Below the pieces are notes generated by a model. The model saw only the letters and a list, made by a program, of their open reading frames with translations, searched no databases and was not told the origin of the DNA. This document shows, in pieces, positions 35,825 to 49,640 of a stretch of DNA of 64,000 bases. A program made the position numbers and the translations under genes. Position 1 is the stretch's first letter, and every line of letters begins with the position of its first letter. The stretch comes from Anthopleura xanthogrammica (taxonomy: Eukaryota > Cnidaria > Anthozoa > Actiniaria > Actiniidae), in assembly GCA_964019055.1 (NCBI GenBank), contig OZ025212.1, positions 2,820,657 to 2,884,656 of the forward strand, in the 5' to 3' direction.

Positions 35825-35825
35825 T
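35705..35825. repeat. CTTT microsatellite
   Basis: Interrupted CTTT/CTTC then pure CTTT from about 35775. Confidence 0.95.
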
Positions 35826-37223
35826 TTATGTTACGCCTGACTAGCTGAGAAACTATAATTGACAAATAAAAATATTTTTTTCCCCAAAAACTTTCAAGCA
35901 TGAAGATAAGTGTCATGCATCCTGGGGATTTAAAACAGCATGTTACGATAAATGTCAAAGAAAAAAAGAAACAAAAGCCTTCATATTTCGGAAAAGATGG
36001 ACATTGTAGTTTTATCAGCTTGCTTTGAAACCCCCTTACTCTACGTTATACCTCTAGCTCGGAAATAGCACAAAGATAACTTAAATATTTATATACAAAA
36101 ACTCTCTCGATGATTTTAAAGGCATAAGTTTTGTTGCAAATTGCTCATACCTTAATTGATAAGGAATAATTTCCGTTATTATATGTTGCCGTCTTGCACG
36201 TACAGACTTCGCACTTGCTAGTTAGCTTTTTGACTAAATGCCCAAAATAGCGAACTTATATTTGAGGTAGACGACAGATAACAAAGACAAATCGGCGTCA
36301 TTGGGTCTCGTGTATCGCTGGAGGCTAATGCTCTGGGTGACTATTATTTATCTCGAAAAGCATTATGACGAAATAAGAATATCTTCCAACTGGATTTTCA
36401 TTGTTTGAGGAAAATATAGGAAATTTCGATTTTATTTATTTGTGGTAACTTTTAAGAGCATCATATCCAAAACAATGAACGTTTATTTTGGTTGTAAAAG
36501 TTCGAGTGAAGGAAAAAATATGGTATGGTATGTTTGGGACCGATAAAAATGGTTTTGTAATGTGCCAAAGCTTTAGATAAAGAAAGGAAGAGAAGAGAAA
36601 AGGATTTGCTTAAAATAAGTGACATAGGACTCAGTGAAATCCCAGTGTAATGCTGATATGTAAATGTATGATGGATATGACACCAACACACGTACAAACT
36701 GTTTGATAACAAATGGCGGAAAGGTGACTTCCTGCCTCGTTTTTTTCGATTACATGTTGTCTTCAGGCTAGGATTGCACAATTTAATGACTGTGTTGGTT
36801 TCTGAAGCTGTTTTAAGATGATTTAACAAAATACAAACTTGTCTGATTTCACGTTTTATCGACCATTTTAGATTGTATTTTTTTTATCGGTATAATTTGA
36901 CACTGAACTTGAATATAGAGTTTTGCGCGCTGTGATTGGTCGAGCGACCAGTGATCATAACACGATATTCACTACTCGAGGGGTGATTATGAGGTACGCC
37001 AAACTTTGCTTGAGCGGAAGTAATATACTAAAACGTGTTTTTTTTATCCTGAATTTCGTCTCTTTCCCCTTGAAAACTGAATTCTTTCTCATCTAAAGCA
37101 GATTAAACCAGATTCAAATGTTCCTGCCTCCTGTCATGGCTGCCATCACGTGATGGTACAAAACCTCTATTCAAGCCTAAAATTATAATACTAAATTATA
37201 TTTTCTGCAGCAAAGAAGCCTGG

Positions 37224-37393
37224 AATAGACCTCTTTACCTTCGTTGTTTGTTGTGCCCATTTCAGACCAAGTGATGCCACTCTTGGGAGTTGATTCTTTC
37301 ATGTGTAAATATTTTAACAAAAGAACATTTCTCAAGGGAATGACATGTGGTCTGAAATGGGCAATTTGCATACGAAGGTAAAGAGGTCTATTG
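37224..37393. mobile_element. 170-bp MITE with about 47-bp TIRs
   Basis: AATAGACCTCTTTACCTTCG begins the left arm. The right arm ends with its exact inverse at 37393. The pairing resumes further in with TGCCCATTTCAGACCA and TGGTCTGAAATGGGCA. No coding potential. Confidence 0.85.
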
Positions 37394-38449
37394 ATTTCCT
37401 TTCGTTGTTACGTTATCTGTTAGTAACCACAAGAAATGATAAGGTAAATATTTCAATATTCAAATTTCAAGGTATTCAACATCTCCACCCGTAGTCTTTG
37501 CCAAAGGGTTTTGCGTGATTCACCTAGATTACGAACACGACATTTCGTCAAGTACTTAATTAATCTTGGAAGATTAATGATCACGTGATAAGGAGTAAAC
37601 AATGAGATAACCTTACAATTACTTACATAGCTGGATTTACGAAAAGAAAGAGAAAAGCCCAATATCGCATGACACAAATCACGATCACACGCAATAGATA
37701 CTACACAGTGATATCGGTTTGTTGAAAGTGTGATTCGTGTTACTGATACCGTTGTTAATTCTCACCGATAAAAAAAATTAAAATTAAATAGAAACTACGA
37801 AACAAGTTAAGGAGTTACAAGAAAATAGGACTAAAATCGAGGGAAAATGGCTAAAAACAAACAAAAAACTAGATTTTTTAATAAGTGACGTCATGGCGCC
37901 ATTTTGTTTTAGTTCACTGGCGGAACTTTTTTTCATTTTGGGAATGAATTGCTTTAAATTTCTTGTATGTGCTTGAGCAAAAAGCAGGCAATATTCAAGA
38001 GTATTAAATATTGAAACACTATTTATCGTTAGAAAAGGGCCGGTGGATTTTAAAAACCTGATAAATCAAGTGAAAACTGAAAGAAAACAAAAGACTTCAC
38101 CTTAAAGATAAACCAAATACACGAAATATTTCATCGTATCGTGCTGATGGATTTTAACGTTTAGCCTATATAGTACTGAAGCTGTTTTCCTTTCCTTATC
38201 CTTGTTGATGAAAAAGAATGCTGTTAACATTATCACCACCATCATCCTGGCCTGATTTACTATTATTGATATTTATATTATAAAGTATTTTTGTTATCAT
38301 TATCATTGCAACTTATTTATAATTTTTACTTAAAAAAGTGTTTTGACGAATGCAAGTGAAATCTGTGTGTTAATTCAATTTATAAAATTCATGATTATAA
38401 AAACCTTCAGATTTCACAATTTTATCGATACCCCAAAACGTAACAATAC

Positions 38450-38635
38450 GGCTAACTCGCAAATCGAATTCGAATTTAGCGTGTTGGGTTTTGCGAGGAG
38501 GAAAACTGGAGAACCCGGAGATAAAGGCCCTAAAATCAGGGGAGAGACTTAACGAAATCTACTCACATGTGCCAAATTCAGGAATCGAGCCCGAGATGTG
38601 AGAGACAAGTGAACTACTACTACACCACATCTTAT
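38450..38635 (-). mobile_element. tRNA-derived SINE, minus strand
   Basis: Read on the minus strand, a tRNA-like head with box B GGGCTCGATTCCTG (within about 38565-38635) is followed by a body containing TCTCCAGTTTTCCTCCTCGC. The plus-strand form (GCGAGGAGGAAAACTGGAGA, ACCCGGAG) resembles SINE bodies that I recall from anthozoan genomes; that recognition is from memory. No flanking duplication was identified. Confidence 0.5.
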
Positions 38636-38859
38636 GCATTAGAAATAGTTCGTGTTTGCAATTGTCTCTTGTTTGCTAGGTGCCTGAGACCTCGTGTAAG
38701 CTCTAAGGCCACATGCTCAGCTGCTTAAATACAGCTTTGTGTTTGTGTATACATTCTATATAGAGAAGTCTTCCTATCATTCAATCCTCTCAAAGGTTTT
38801 GCAAATCAGTGAAAAAATCAAGATCTATTTTTGTGCATTTGTCTGCGACGTGCCTGTGT

Positions 38860-38935
38860 TTTTCTTTTTTTTTCTTTTTCTTTCTTTCTTTCTCTCCCTC
38901 TCTCTCTTTTCTATTTTCTTATTCCTTTTACACTT
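38860..38935. repeat. CT-rich tract
   Basis: CTTTTTTTT, TTTCTTTC and CTCTCTC words. Confidence 0.8.
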
Positions 38936-39311
38936 TTTACTTATTTCAGTTTTTTTTCTTCAAAAGAAAATTTTTAAAATCAAATCAACGCCTATTTATG
39001 AAAAGTTCGACAAGAGCCGGTACTTATTGCTAGGCAACCAAAGACGTCGACCTGGTAATAAATCAATCCTTAAGAGGCATAACCGTATAGATTGGAGGAT
39101 ATATAAGTATATGTAGTAGTTTATCAGACCAGCACTGATAGAGCTCTTAAGCTAAAGCTCTTGCAAATGTTTATGGTATCTGAACTAAAACTGAGTTGAT
39201 TCTTAAGATTTCGTATCATCTGTGGTCGAGATTAGGAGGAATAAACATGATAACCACGTGCGCGTTTTGGCGGGAAGTTTTCTATGTAAAGACAATGTAT
39301 GATCCTTGCCA

Positions 39312-39490
39312 TAGTTTCCCACAATCCCTTACTATTCTGGCCTTAAGGTCGAGGTCAGGGTAAAATTTGCATAATTAAAGGTGAACATTTTTTTCAATGC
39401 ATTCATTTAAATTGTTTGCATTTTTATGCAAATTTAACCTTGACCTTAGTCGACTTCATGCTCAGAATCGTAAGGTATTGTGGTAAACTA
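39312..39490. mobile_element. 179-bp MITE with long TIRs
   Basis: TAGTTTCCCACAATCCCTTA at the left is mirrored by the inverse of TAGTTTACCACAATACCTTA at the right. The arms extend through GGTCAGGGTAAAATTTGCAT and its inverse. Arms are about 60 bp with scattered mismatches. Confidence 0.8.
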
Positions 39491-41685
39491 CGGAAAGGGG
39501 CCGTGCAACAAGCTGGCACTTTTCTATAAAAGGAATCGCTGTTGCAAATCACGAGGCATCTTATCATGAAGTGCAGTTATCTCTAAAATTCAAAATGCAA
39601 CTTTCGAAAAATAATCTGTTAAAAAGGCACTAATATGTCGTAAATTGATATACCAGGTGCAAAGCTGTTTCTCAAGGAAGAATTTGTCAATCATGTCATG
39701 AAATGTAGAAGGGACCAATCACTACAAGGAAGCTCGCAAAGAAACGTTTTACTCAAAACTAGTAAATGAGATACGTCATGTTTAAAACTGTCTCAGTGAG
39801 TCACTAAAGAACATGTCAGTCACAAGGCATGGATTAAACCAAGCAAATGCTGGAAAACACTGATAACAAAAATAGAATCCCAAACTGTTCTTTCCAGACA
39901 AGTTAATCTTTACGACAAACTGATGTGCAAACATTCGGCTGGCTATCTGGTGTGAATTCATTCCAGATGCACGCTCCTACTAATGGGGTTTTCATATCTT
40001 AGAACTAAAATATGGACGCTTCTGATGTCTAGCTCTGAACTATGTCTACATCAGTGTACTTTGCCATATCGTATCGGCCATCAACAAATATATATATACA
40101 CAGATACTTTTTTCATTTTTTTGTTTTTACATTTTTGTTGTGAAATTTTACAAGTTCACTTTACAATTTCACATAGATACTTATGATAAACTAAATGATT
40201 CTTATAGTCAATAAGATTCACCGCTATCACCAGACTGTCTGAAATGACTTAGATTAGAGATGTTTTCGTGATCATTCTCGAGAGAGTGGAAAACAAAAGC
40301 CAAAACGGCCATGTTGATTGACATAGGAAAAGGACCGAGTTTAACCATATGGCGGATACGAAACCAAGTGCTTGAACCGCAGTACATAAAACGCAGATAA
40401 AAATTAAAGACATGATCGAGTGCTAAATTAAATCACTATATGCACATTCGAAACCTCGTGTCGAAGCCACTATATACCATGGATGTTTATAAATATAAAC
40501 GATAAAACGAAGGGCTAGATATATATTATTGTATAAAACTATTGGCCTCGATTTCTCTCACGCCATATTGTCTGCTTATGCCCCCATTCACGCCTCCGCG
40601 ATTATTGTACGTAAAACGTTAGCACAGGTACATGCTTCTACTAATTCCAAAATAGTTCTTTTTAATTAAGAGAAGAGTAATTCTTAAATATAAGTCCAGT
40701 ACCATGAATTTTTTTTAATCCTGAGATCCTGTACTAAATCTTGAAGCGATGTTGCCGAAATAGCAGCAAGAAGCCAACGAGCGTTTTGCCACTCGTGCAT
40801 ATATTACTAGATTTGCCTCGAAAATATGTGAAATAGATTCCAGTCACCATTGATGTCAAATTCAAAATTTAAATTAAGTAAACTAGGTTTTGACAACAAT
40901 ATTTATTTTCTGCTATCAATATTTTTTTGATTCTTGTTTATGTTGTTTGCCTGTGACTGAGTTAATGTGGAACAGTGACAGCCAAGCGAGTCTGGCATTC
41001 TTGGCGAAAGTACAACTGCAATCAATCGAAATCTTTGGAGACTGTCTCTACTTAGTGTCTTTTTGACTGATTTTTCAGCTTCAGTTGGCACTTAACTGAT
41101 AAAGTTTACTGTTAGTATTTACAAGAAAACAAGAGAAACCAATAAGAGCCTCGTGGCATGTATGGAAGAGAACAACACATAATAACGCATGTTTATATGA
41201 AACTAATAATTCGTCTCAGAATGATGAATTTAAATCTAGTCATAACTAATATAAATATTCGCAGATAGAAATTACTATTTCCTAAGCAAACTGGTTTTAC
41301 CTGGTTTGTTCTTCAAGACGGCCAACGAAAGATTCGCGTTAATCTTCCACATCCACTTGAAACCGCATTTTCTATGGCATATGGTGTTTAGCTGGAGAGC
41401 TGTTTTGTAGCATGAGCATCGATCAGTCAGACAAATTAGACGATTAGTGAATCTTTTTGGTGATTTAGGTTTAGCTTCCCTACTGGCGGAATTAGTGTTA
41501 TCGTTCTGACGTTCGTCAAGATGTGAATTGATTTGCGCTTTTTCAGTGCGTCATAATCTTAGGCTTGTATTAGAAAAAAATGCATTCCCTCTAGCATTTC
41601 CAATCGTACTATTTTGTAATCAAGCAATCAGCCAAAATTCTTTTCCAACAAACAGTTTTCTTAACGGAGAAGTGATTGAAGCATC

Positions 41686-41848
41686 GTATTGACCCTTTTA
41701 TGATAAATCCTACGATGTTTTATTTTCCACGTTTAACGTCAAATTTATTCTTTTGAAATTTGTTCTTTTGAATGAAATTGAAAAGAATATATTTTGACGT
41801 CAAACGCGGAAAATAAAGCATTGTAGGATTTATTAAAAGGGTCTATAC
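41686..41848. mobile_element. 163-bp foldback MITE
   Basis: Left arm GACCCTTTTATGATAAATCC and onward (TTTATTTTCCACGTTTAACGTC) is matched by the inverse right arm ending in AATAAATCC...GGGTC-type sequence at 41848. Loop near 41755-41780. Confidence 0.8.
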
Positions 41849-41998
41849 ATTTGGTCAAAAAAAGAACAAGTAATATAAAATTTGCGTCTAAACAGTGTTG
41901 TAGGCAATGCTTGTAAACGTCCCAGACGATCAATTTCGTACATAGAAGACGAAGAAAAAAATTTAACGTTATTTTATTATCCCATTCGCCGATTAGCT

Positions 41999-42204
41999 GC
42001 CCGCTAATGAAGGGTTGGGAACGGAGAAGAGAAGATGATCCATGCTTTAATGGTATACTCAATTGATGCCCGCTAATGAAGGGTTGGGAACGGAGAAGAG
42101 AAGATGATCCATGCTTTAATGGTATACTCAATTGATGCCCGCTAATGAAGGGTTGGGAACGGAGAAGAGAAGATGATCCATGCTTTAAAGGTATACTCAA
42201 TTGT
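41999..42204. repeat. 69-bp tandem repeat, three copies
   Basis: Units start with GCCCGCTAATGAAGGG at 41999, 42068 and 42137 and are almost identical. Because 69 is a multiple of three, the minus strand stays open with a 23-residue repeat, but flanking sequence gives no support for a gene. Confidence 0.95.
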
Positions 42205-42689
42205 TTCTGACCTCATGATCCCACGCTAAATTTCGTGTTTTGGCCTGCTCTCATTTAGATCAGCCTAAAGGTTGTTTCAGGGTTCAATAAATTTAAGGCG
42301 AGTTTTTTTCCTTTAAATTTCATTATCAAAAAAAGCGAAATATAAGTAGCAGAGTTTGGTATGTAGTCGTTATTATATTTTTTTCCTAATGTGTACGGGG
42401 GAGTGGGAGGGGGATAGATCTGATTACATCTGATAGATATGCTATTATTAGACTCTGATGCACTGAATTTGGGCTCATAGATTTTGATTGATTTTGCCAT
42501 CTTTGCCAAGAAAACATAAAAGATAACATTTGTGAGCCGAAAAACATTGAAAGGTCAGTGAAAGTTATCAATAGCGCGTATCAAAACTGAGATTTGTATC
42601 TTTGAATCAAATCGTCGACTGTCACAAGGTTAAGTTTTCTCTGGCATGCATCTACACTCAAACGTTTCGTATATTGCATTGCGTTTTCT

Positions 42690-42772
42690 ATATTTTATTT
42701 CTTTCTTTCTTTCTCTTTCTCTCTCATTTTCTTTTTTCATTCTTTCTTTTCCCTTTCTTCCTTCCTTTTTTT
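42690..42772. repeat. CT-rich tract
   Basis: TTTCTTTC, TCTCTCT and CTTCC words in a mostly C/T stretch. Confidence 0.8.
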
Positions 42773-43085
42773 TCAGTAACAGAATTTCACACGGTTTCCG
42801 GATAAAACATCCAAATGTCTACCCTAGCCAAACTCTAGAATTGCGTTCAAAAAAGCCGAAATACCTATGATCAGATTTACTATATTATACGTTGATCTTG
42901 CACTGCTAAGCTTTTGAAAGGACTTTGTATTCGACGTAGAAAGTTAGGCGATCAATACCATCAGACCAGACGTATATACAACGCCTTCAGGTCTTTACAG
43001 GAAGCCCAAGTTTGAATTAGTATTCTGAGGGCAAAACATTGCTTAACTTCAAATAGTATTTGTGCATAGCGAGAAGAAAGAGATA

Positions 43086-43582
43086 CAGTGGAACCCTGCT
43101 CTACGGCCACCCGGTTATTACGGACAGTTTTGTAGGTCCCGACGAAATACCCATACATTTTCTATTAAATTTACCCGCTTAATACGGACACCGGTTAATA
43201 CGGCCAACGGCCACTTTTCTATGACCCGATTGACAGGCTGCCATACGAAGTTAACCTCATATTATGGACACTGGTTATCTATATATCTATGTATATTTTC
43301 AACTGTCGCCATTAGGTGCTAAAAGAGCGCCATTAGTAAACGAAATTTTCAAAAACATGGCGTTTCACTTTTTTGGCTTTTTAGATGTCGATGTTTTATA
43401 GCAATCAGTTCTTGTTGGTTTCTTCCTCTTTTAAGTGTTTGTCCGACTGTGCTGTATCATTAAAACAAGTGGCTGTGTGACGTATATACCGTATATTTTG
43501 AAAGCCCGCTTAATACGGACACCCGGCTAATACGGCCACTTTCGCCTGTCCCTTTGGTGGCCGTATTAACCGGGTTCCACTG
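43086..43582. mobile_element. Pogo/Tigger-like non-autonomous element, 497 bp, TA target duplication
   Basis: The ends CAGTGGAACCCTGCTCTACG and the inverse of CAGTGGAACCCGGTTAATAC are each flanked by TA (43084-43085 and 43583-43584). Subterminal words such as CCCGCTTAATACGGACACC occur more than once. CAGTGGAACC plus TA is typical of pogo/Tigger elements. No transposase frame is present. Confidence 0.8.
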
Positions 43583-43662
43583 TACACTTTTAGTCCATTA
43601 ACTATGATTCGATCAATATGCTTTGAATTCGTTTTCTGTCGACCATCTCATATATTTTGCAT

Positions 43663-43954
43663 GGCTGCCAGCTGATCTAAGTAAAAATATTAGCCAATCA
43701 GAATCGAGAAAATTTGCAAAACTGAGGTGTCATCCTTAGCAGCCCGAAGACTCAGGAAACGGTAATTTTTTATCTTACTTTCCCACTCAATAATGAATAT
43801 CATAGTAAATGTATGCAAAATAGCAGAAACCTCTCCTGAACATTTAGATTTATTTCAGATATAAACTTTTATAGCTCAATTTCCATAGGCTTCATGACAC
43901 CTCAGTTTTGCACTGACGTCATTCCTACGTCACAATTTTAAATCAGCTGGTGAC
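43663..43954. mobile_element. Possible inverted-repeat element
   Basis: GCCAGCTGATCTAA near the left pairs with TTAAATCAGCTGGTG at the right. TTGCAAAACTGAGGTGTCAT pairs with ATGACACCTCAGTTTTGCA. About 36 extra bases in the left arm break the symmetry. Confidence 0.5.
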
Positions 43955-44402
43955 AACTAGAGAAACAAAGAAAAGAATGTGCTTCTAGCACAGGAAGCCC
44001 GGATCAGATTTTTCGTCACTCTATGTGGCTTCGGTGTAGGTTTTTCCCCCAGATAGTTTAAAAGTTGAACACTAATTTCATGCGTCTGTGGTAATAGTTC
44101 TTGTCCGGTCAGAACGGCTACTATTATTTTCACCGTGTTGTGTGCAAAACACTTATCGAATTTCTTTGAACCTACATTGTATATAATAACTTCCATCAGA
44201 CAATTTGGCTTCCGCTGGATGGCACATCAAAAGTGTACCGCGCGGCCGACTAAATTATTACCACTAATAATTAATTAATTATTAATTCGCCGGTTATCCC
44301 TCTACCTTAGCTGTCACCTCTCCAATTCCACTGTGGTAAATGGTCTATTCAGTCAAACTTAGCGTGAATGACGTAGAGTTGAGTAAAGTTAGTTGTTGTT
44401 AT

Positions 44403-44799
44403 ACACCGATTCTAAAAATGGCGATTCTTCACTTTTCTATTTAAACTCAGTCAATCAAAAAAAATAGAATATCCCCTTTAACCTGAAAGAGCATTCGAAA
44501 ATGAATGAACAGGGAAAGTTTCAATGCCATGGCATTTTTTTTCTTTAAAGTTATTACGGAATAAATTTACAAATATTAGTATCAGATTCTGCTGATCAAT
44601 ACTGACTAGACTCGCTTTGGTGTCATTTACACACTTTACACTGCAGTAATTCCTAAAATAATCCCTTTTTTGTCTCAGATTTTTCACAAAATCCTTATTT
44701 ATGTTATCTTCTTTCAATTGATATGTTTTATTCCTCTTGAGGCATTACATTTAGAAAATATGTCAATTAGAAGTGGCCATTTTTCGAATGGGTCTATAG
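44403..44799 (+). repeat. Dispersed repeat, copy B (about 397 bp)
   Basis: Second copy of the repeat at 30631-31025. Both copies end at CCATTTTTCGAATGGGTCTA, itself a short inverted repeat (CCATT/AATGG), which may mark the element end. Confidence 0.85.
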
Positions 44800-46762
44800 T
44801 TCTTTCCAGATTCTTCATTTTCCAACCCCCGAAAAAAATAACTTCTAGATCTGAATTTGAATTCGATCTGGCGTCACTCTCTACGTGACCGACGGAGAAC
44901 CAAATTACTTTTTTCCTCTCAAATGTCTCAGTGTATTGCATTATAGGCTAGAAACTTCTGGTAATTGAGTCTACCATGAAATAAAAAAAAGCGCTGAAGA
45001 TGAAGGAGAATGAATAATCGCAATTCCATGCTTCTATGATCTACTAATGAGATCATTAGTATTAATATATCATTAACGCTATACTTACGTTACTACGTAT
45101 CTGCGTCATAGTAACAAAGGAAACAATTATATATCTAATTTATGATAAAATTATGCAATATATACTTTAACTTTTTTGTTGTTTTCAACGTCTGATGTTT
45201 CTAGAAAAGTCTTCAATGATAACCCATTCTACCAAAATGGATTCTATATCCGTTAAGTGTTTTAGTCTTTCCTTAAATTGCTTTTTAAAGCAATTAAAAT
45301 TTATGATATTCATTTAGCTGTAACTTAGAAAAACAATTATAAGAAATAATCGATGAACTAAGAAAACGTAGAATAAACACCGCTTATTTCTAAATCTTCC
45401 GCTCCAAGGTATTGAATTGTCTAGGCAGAACGTGCTAGAATAATGATCCATTAGATGATTTTTTTTGCGTCTCATGGCCATAGCAAAGTTTTCTCGACTT
45501 TTGTCCACATTTATAATTAAGAATTATTTTATACCATTAGTGCTTAAAAGATACGTGGATGTGACTAAAATCGTATTACTAGCTAAGTGCCTGTAGGCCT
45601 TGGTAGTTGAAAAGGTTTACTTAGTTGTCTTCGACTTCACCATGCAAGTGCCGGTCGAATTTATCTACAATTTTTAAGTGAAAATCGAGAAACGTTTACT
45701 TCACTTGTATAATTTTATTTGTACAAGAAAAATAAAACAAGGTGCAGTCAGAAACACAAGGATTGTTTTTGAGAAATTTCGAGAATTTGTTTTTAGCAGT
45801 AATTTTCAGATTGCCCAACACTTTCCGTTTTTGGCGTTCTAAACAACGACTACTGCTGAAAGCTAAAGAGGAGGAAATTTTTTTTTTTTTTAAAAGCAAC
45901 AAAAAATCTTAGATTATATATAGACATTTTCGTCTATTTTTCTAGAAGTTTAGCCACTTTTTGACGCTTCTCACACCTATGATTATTATAAAATAAAATA
46001 AATAATATACTATACAATGATAATGTTATTTTACGCGTACGAGACAATTTCCTTCTAACTCGGTCAAGAAAAACTACAAACTTCAAGCATGGCTGCGACA
46101 ATAAAGTGAAACTCCAGTTCATTCATACAGTGTTATATAAACTGCTAGATGGAACAAACTCCCCAAATTGTGTTGAAATTATATCTCTTGATATCTAATT
46201 GCACTATAAATATTTTTGCAAGAATTAGATCGCTTTAGGAAGTACATCGATGGTATCGCAGAAGGAAGGATGCAAACATATTTTCATGTCTCTGGCCATT
46301 CGACTAGAAAACTACATCAAATTATGAACATATAACGCTGCCTTCACCATCAGCCTTAAAAATCCTTAACGTTTTTAAAAAAAAAGAAGACTATACTCAC
46401 GAACTATCGTTATAGTCAAGCGTTAACCACGACTTATCTCTTCTCAACTACTTGACTGATCTTCCAGTACTCTTTCAATGATCCATGTTTCAAGAAATAA
46501 AGACACAACGTCTTCTGCACATGTGCGGAGTTACAGACGGTTAGTTTTTTTTATGTATTTCACATACAGTATACATAGTATACTGGCCTTCTTAAGTAAA
46601 GTATATATTTTTGGTCTAGTTATCGACACTTTGGTTGTAACTATATTGTTTTCATTCCTTTGTTTATGATAAAAATAGTGCAGATTTAAGAGACAATGCA
46701 TCAGGTACTCACTTTTACTTTTTACTGCTATTATTTATCATTATTTACATATATTTTAATAT

Positions 46763-46793
46763 TTCTTTTCTTTTTCTTTTCTTTTTCTTTTCT
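46763..46793. repeat. CTTTT microsatellite
   Basis: Six CTTTT-like units. Confidence 0.85.
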
Positions 46794-49404
46794 TATATTA
46801 TATTTTTTTTAGACCATGATGTGAAAGTTATTTATATAGGATATCTTTTCAATCAAAAGTCTTTACAAGTATTTCGTGTTTATTTCATTCAAATCAATAC
46901 ACTAAGATATAAAATGCGATAAACAAATACTGAATTCATTCAGGATACATTGTACGTCCGAAAAAAAAACTAATAAAAAAGTATATCTTTCAAAAACTTA
47001 GTTACACTGACAATGACACCCGTCAACCTTTTTCTATATATTTATTTTGTCTTTTGTCTTTCGATCGTTTTTTTTTTGTTTTGTTTTTTTAATAGTATAA
47101 ATTGTGAACACTGTAAGACAAAACTGACAACGTAAAATACCTACATGCCTTCATGCTCTTTGGCCATTTCCTTTTCCCTCCACGGCAAACATTCACTTCG
47201 ACACTGAACGAACCCAACGCTGCCACCAAATGATCCCTAGGTCTTTATAGCTTTTAATCTGTGTAAACAGAATCAAATCAACAATCGTCTGTCCTCTATT
47301 ACACTATAGATGTCTTATCTTTACTTCCGTTTGATTTATTGAATTGGAAGACCTCGCCGGTTCCTAAGATTATTGATTGTATAGAGATATACTACAAAAT
47401 ACAACTAATATTCTCCTAGACTTTAAGATACCGCGGTCATCATTATTGCTGAGTTAGTATAATCTCCGTATCAGGTTTTCGAGACCGCAGGACCTAATCT
47501 TCTCGCAAAAGTTAAGCTTATTTCGAGCGCCAAAAATATAGATGAATGAATGGGATTATTTTGTTGCTCTGGGTAGTTTCTCCTCCTTGGCCTAAATTGA
47601 GCCACACTATCGGAAATGTGTCGATGGAACATCCGTGAAAAACAACGAAATTTAACCCGACAGAAATAGTTACAGGATATTATGGTTCGTCTGACTAAAC
47701 ACAAGCCTAAATCGAATATAGACTTTGTACTTTGTAATATAGAAGGATTTTAAGTTAAGAACACAAGAATGTTCTTGTGAGAGAATTCACCGCGGGAGTC
47801 GCCCGGGTATAAAATGAAGCTTTTCCCATATCTTTTTGTTATTTATTAGCGCGCTGTTTGAGATGTTTTAATGAATCTCTAGCCCCGGGGTTGTTATGTG
47901 CACTTAAATCTCAAATTCCTATTGCACAACAATCAACTTGTACAGAGCCTCACGTATTGCAGTAATTCTAACGATAACTGATGAAGCAGACTGTCTCATC
48001 TAGCACCAGACGAGAGTACTCCCTATTCTAAAAAAAATTTTAGCCCGTACTTTTTATATTTTGTCCATATGTTTTATAATATCTTGAACTAAGAATACTC
48101 GAGCGGACATATTGATAAAACAAGATGGCGGCCATCGATTGAAGGCTACGAGTCACACATTAAAGAGATATATCAGCGGTAACTAAGCAACGCTCGTTCT
48201 TCAGCCGTGATAAGCAAAATCCTGGGGAAGGGGAGGAGAAACACCAGCAGCGCCTACAGCTTCTTTTAGTAGAATCTAAGGTTTGCCGAGATTCATATTG
48301 TTGAAGGACTTGGTGGAAATCGAGCAATCGCGAAAACGATGCTCATATCTCCATTTCCCATTTCCCTGAATTAACTGTGTAAAATATGAAATAATCAAAT
48401 GTCAATTAAAAAAAACAGTTAATTCTCCAACGAATCCAGCAGTCCATTAGACTTCTAAACCCACGATTTATTTCGGCGACTCGAAAACGAGCCCAGCGGA
48501 GTAAATGGTGAGAGGACTTTTTCGGTGACAAGGAGGAGCATGGCTGAGAGCTAACGTGCAAGAACAACGATTCAACAACGATTCTCCACAAAGAGCGGAC
48601 AGTTAGACTCCGAGTCAAACGAGTTTGTGTTGCTGAGAAACAACTGCAAAAGAATTAAGTCTTTGGAACTTTAACAAGCAGGAAGAACATTGTCACTAAA
48701 AATATTTCCCACTACTGATCTTATATCAGAAAGGCCTTTTCTCTTCTTTTTCAAAGCCAGAATGGTCAGAATGTGCAAAAGCGTCATAACGTTGATGCAA
48801 ATGCCCCTCAAAATCGCACTTCCGAGGGTCTAAATGTCAACAAAAAAATTCCAAACCTCCCTAGGTGCTCCAGCCTTTGGTGCTCGTTAGCCCCCCCAAT
48901 CAAGGTCCCTGTTATACAACGTTATATATCCCTTTACTCGATGTGAAACCCTCGATATGGTCCTGCGAAAGACTGGATCTGCAGGGATATCTCCGGGTCA
49001 TTATTTCGTTTCCTAGCAACAATCTTGCTCTCACTTTTACCCCATATTTCTCAGACAGCTGCCGTTTTAAAGAATATTTTTAAATTAAGACGCTGAAAAA
49101 CCAACACGAAGTTATCGACGCGGTAGGAGATGGACGGACCTCGAACTGATCTACTGGCTGTTTTACCACGCGCGGCCAATAAGCCATACTATAATTGTTG
49201 ATTTCAATGATAGGAAATATCTACAGGTATATACGTATATACACCTAATTGAAACAATATTGTCAAACTAAATGATCAAAATACGAAAATACCAAATAGG
49301 AATTATTTTCTTGATACGAATAAATTGTTAAAAATATTCATCTTGTATACGGCCTTGCATTGCGGATTGCTCAGGGAAGCTTTTATTTTACGGTTGAGTA
49401 TTGG

Positions 49405-49640
49405 AAGAGGGTTCCCACGGTCAGGGAAAAGTCAGTGAATTCTTAATTTTTTTCAAGGAAGTTCTGGCAGCCTATACAAAATATTGGGTTTTTCTTTTTT
49501 CGAACTGCCATATGTAAATATATATTTTTTCGTAAGATAAGTGCACCGAGTGTGGTCAGTGAAAATGTTTTTTTTGGTCAGGAAAATGTCAGGGAAAATC
49601 CAGGGAATTTTGTTTTTCCAGATGATTGAGAACCCTGAAG
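49405..49640. mobile_element. Possible TIR element with GGGTTC ends
   Basis: GAGGGTTCCCACGGTCAGGG on the left and the inverse of CAGGGTTCTCAATCATCTGG on the right, with GTCAGGGAAAA words on both sides. The arms are imperfect. Confidence 0.4.
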
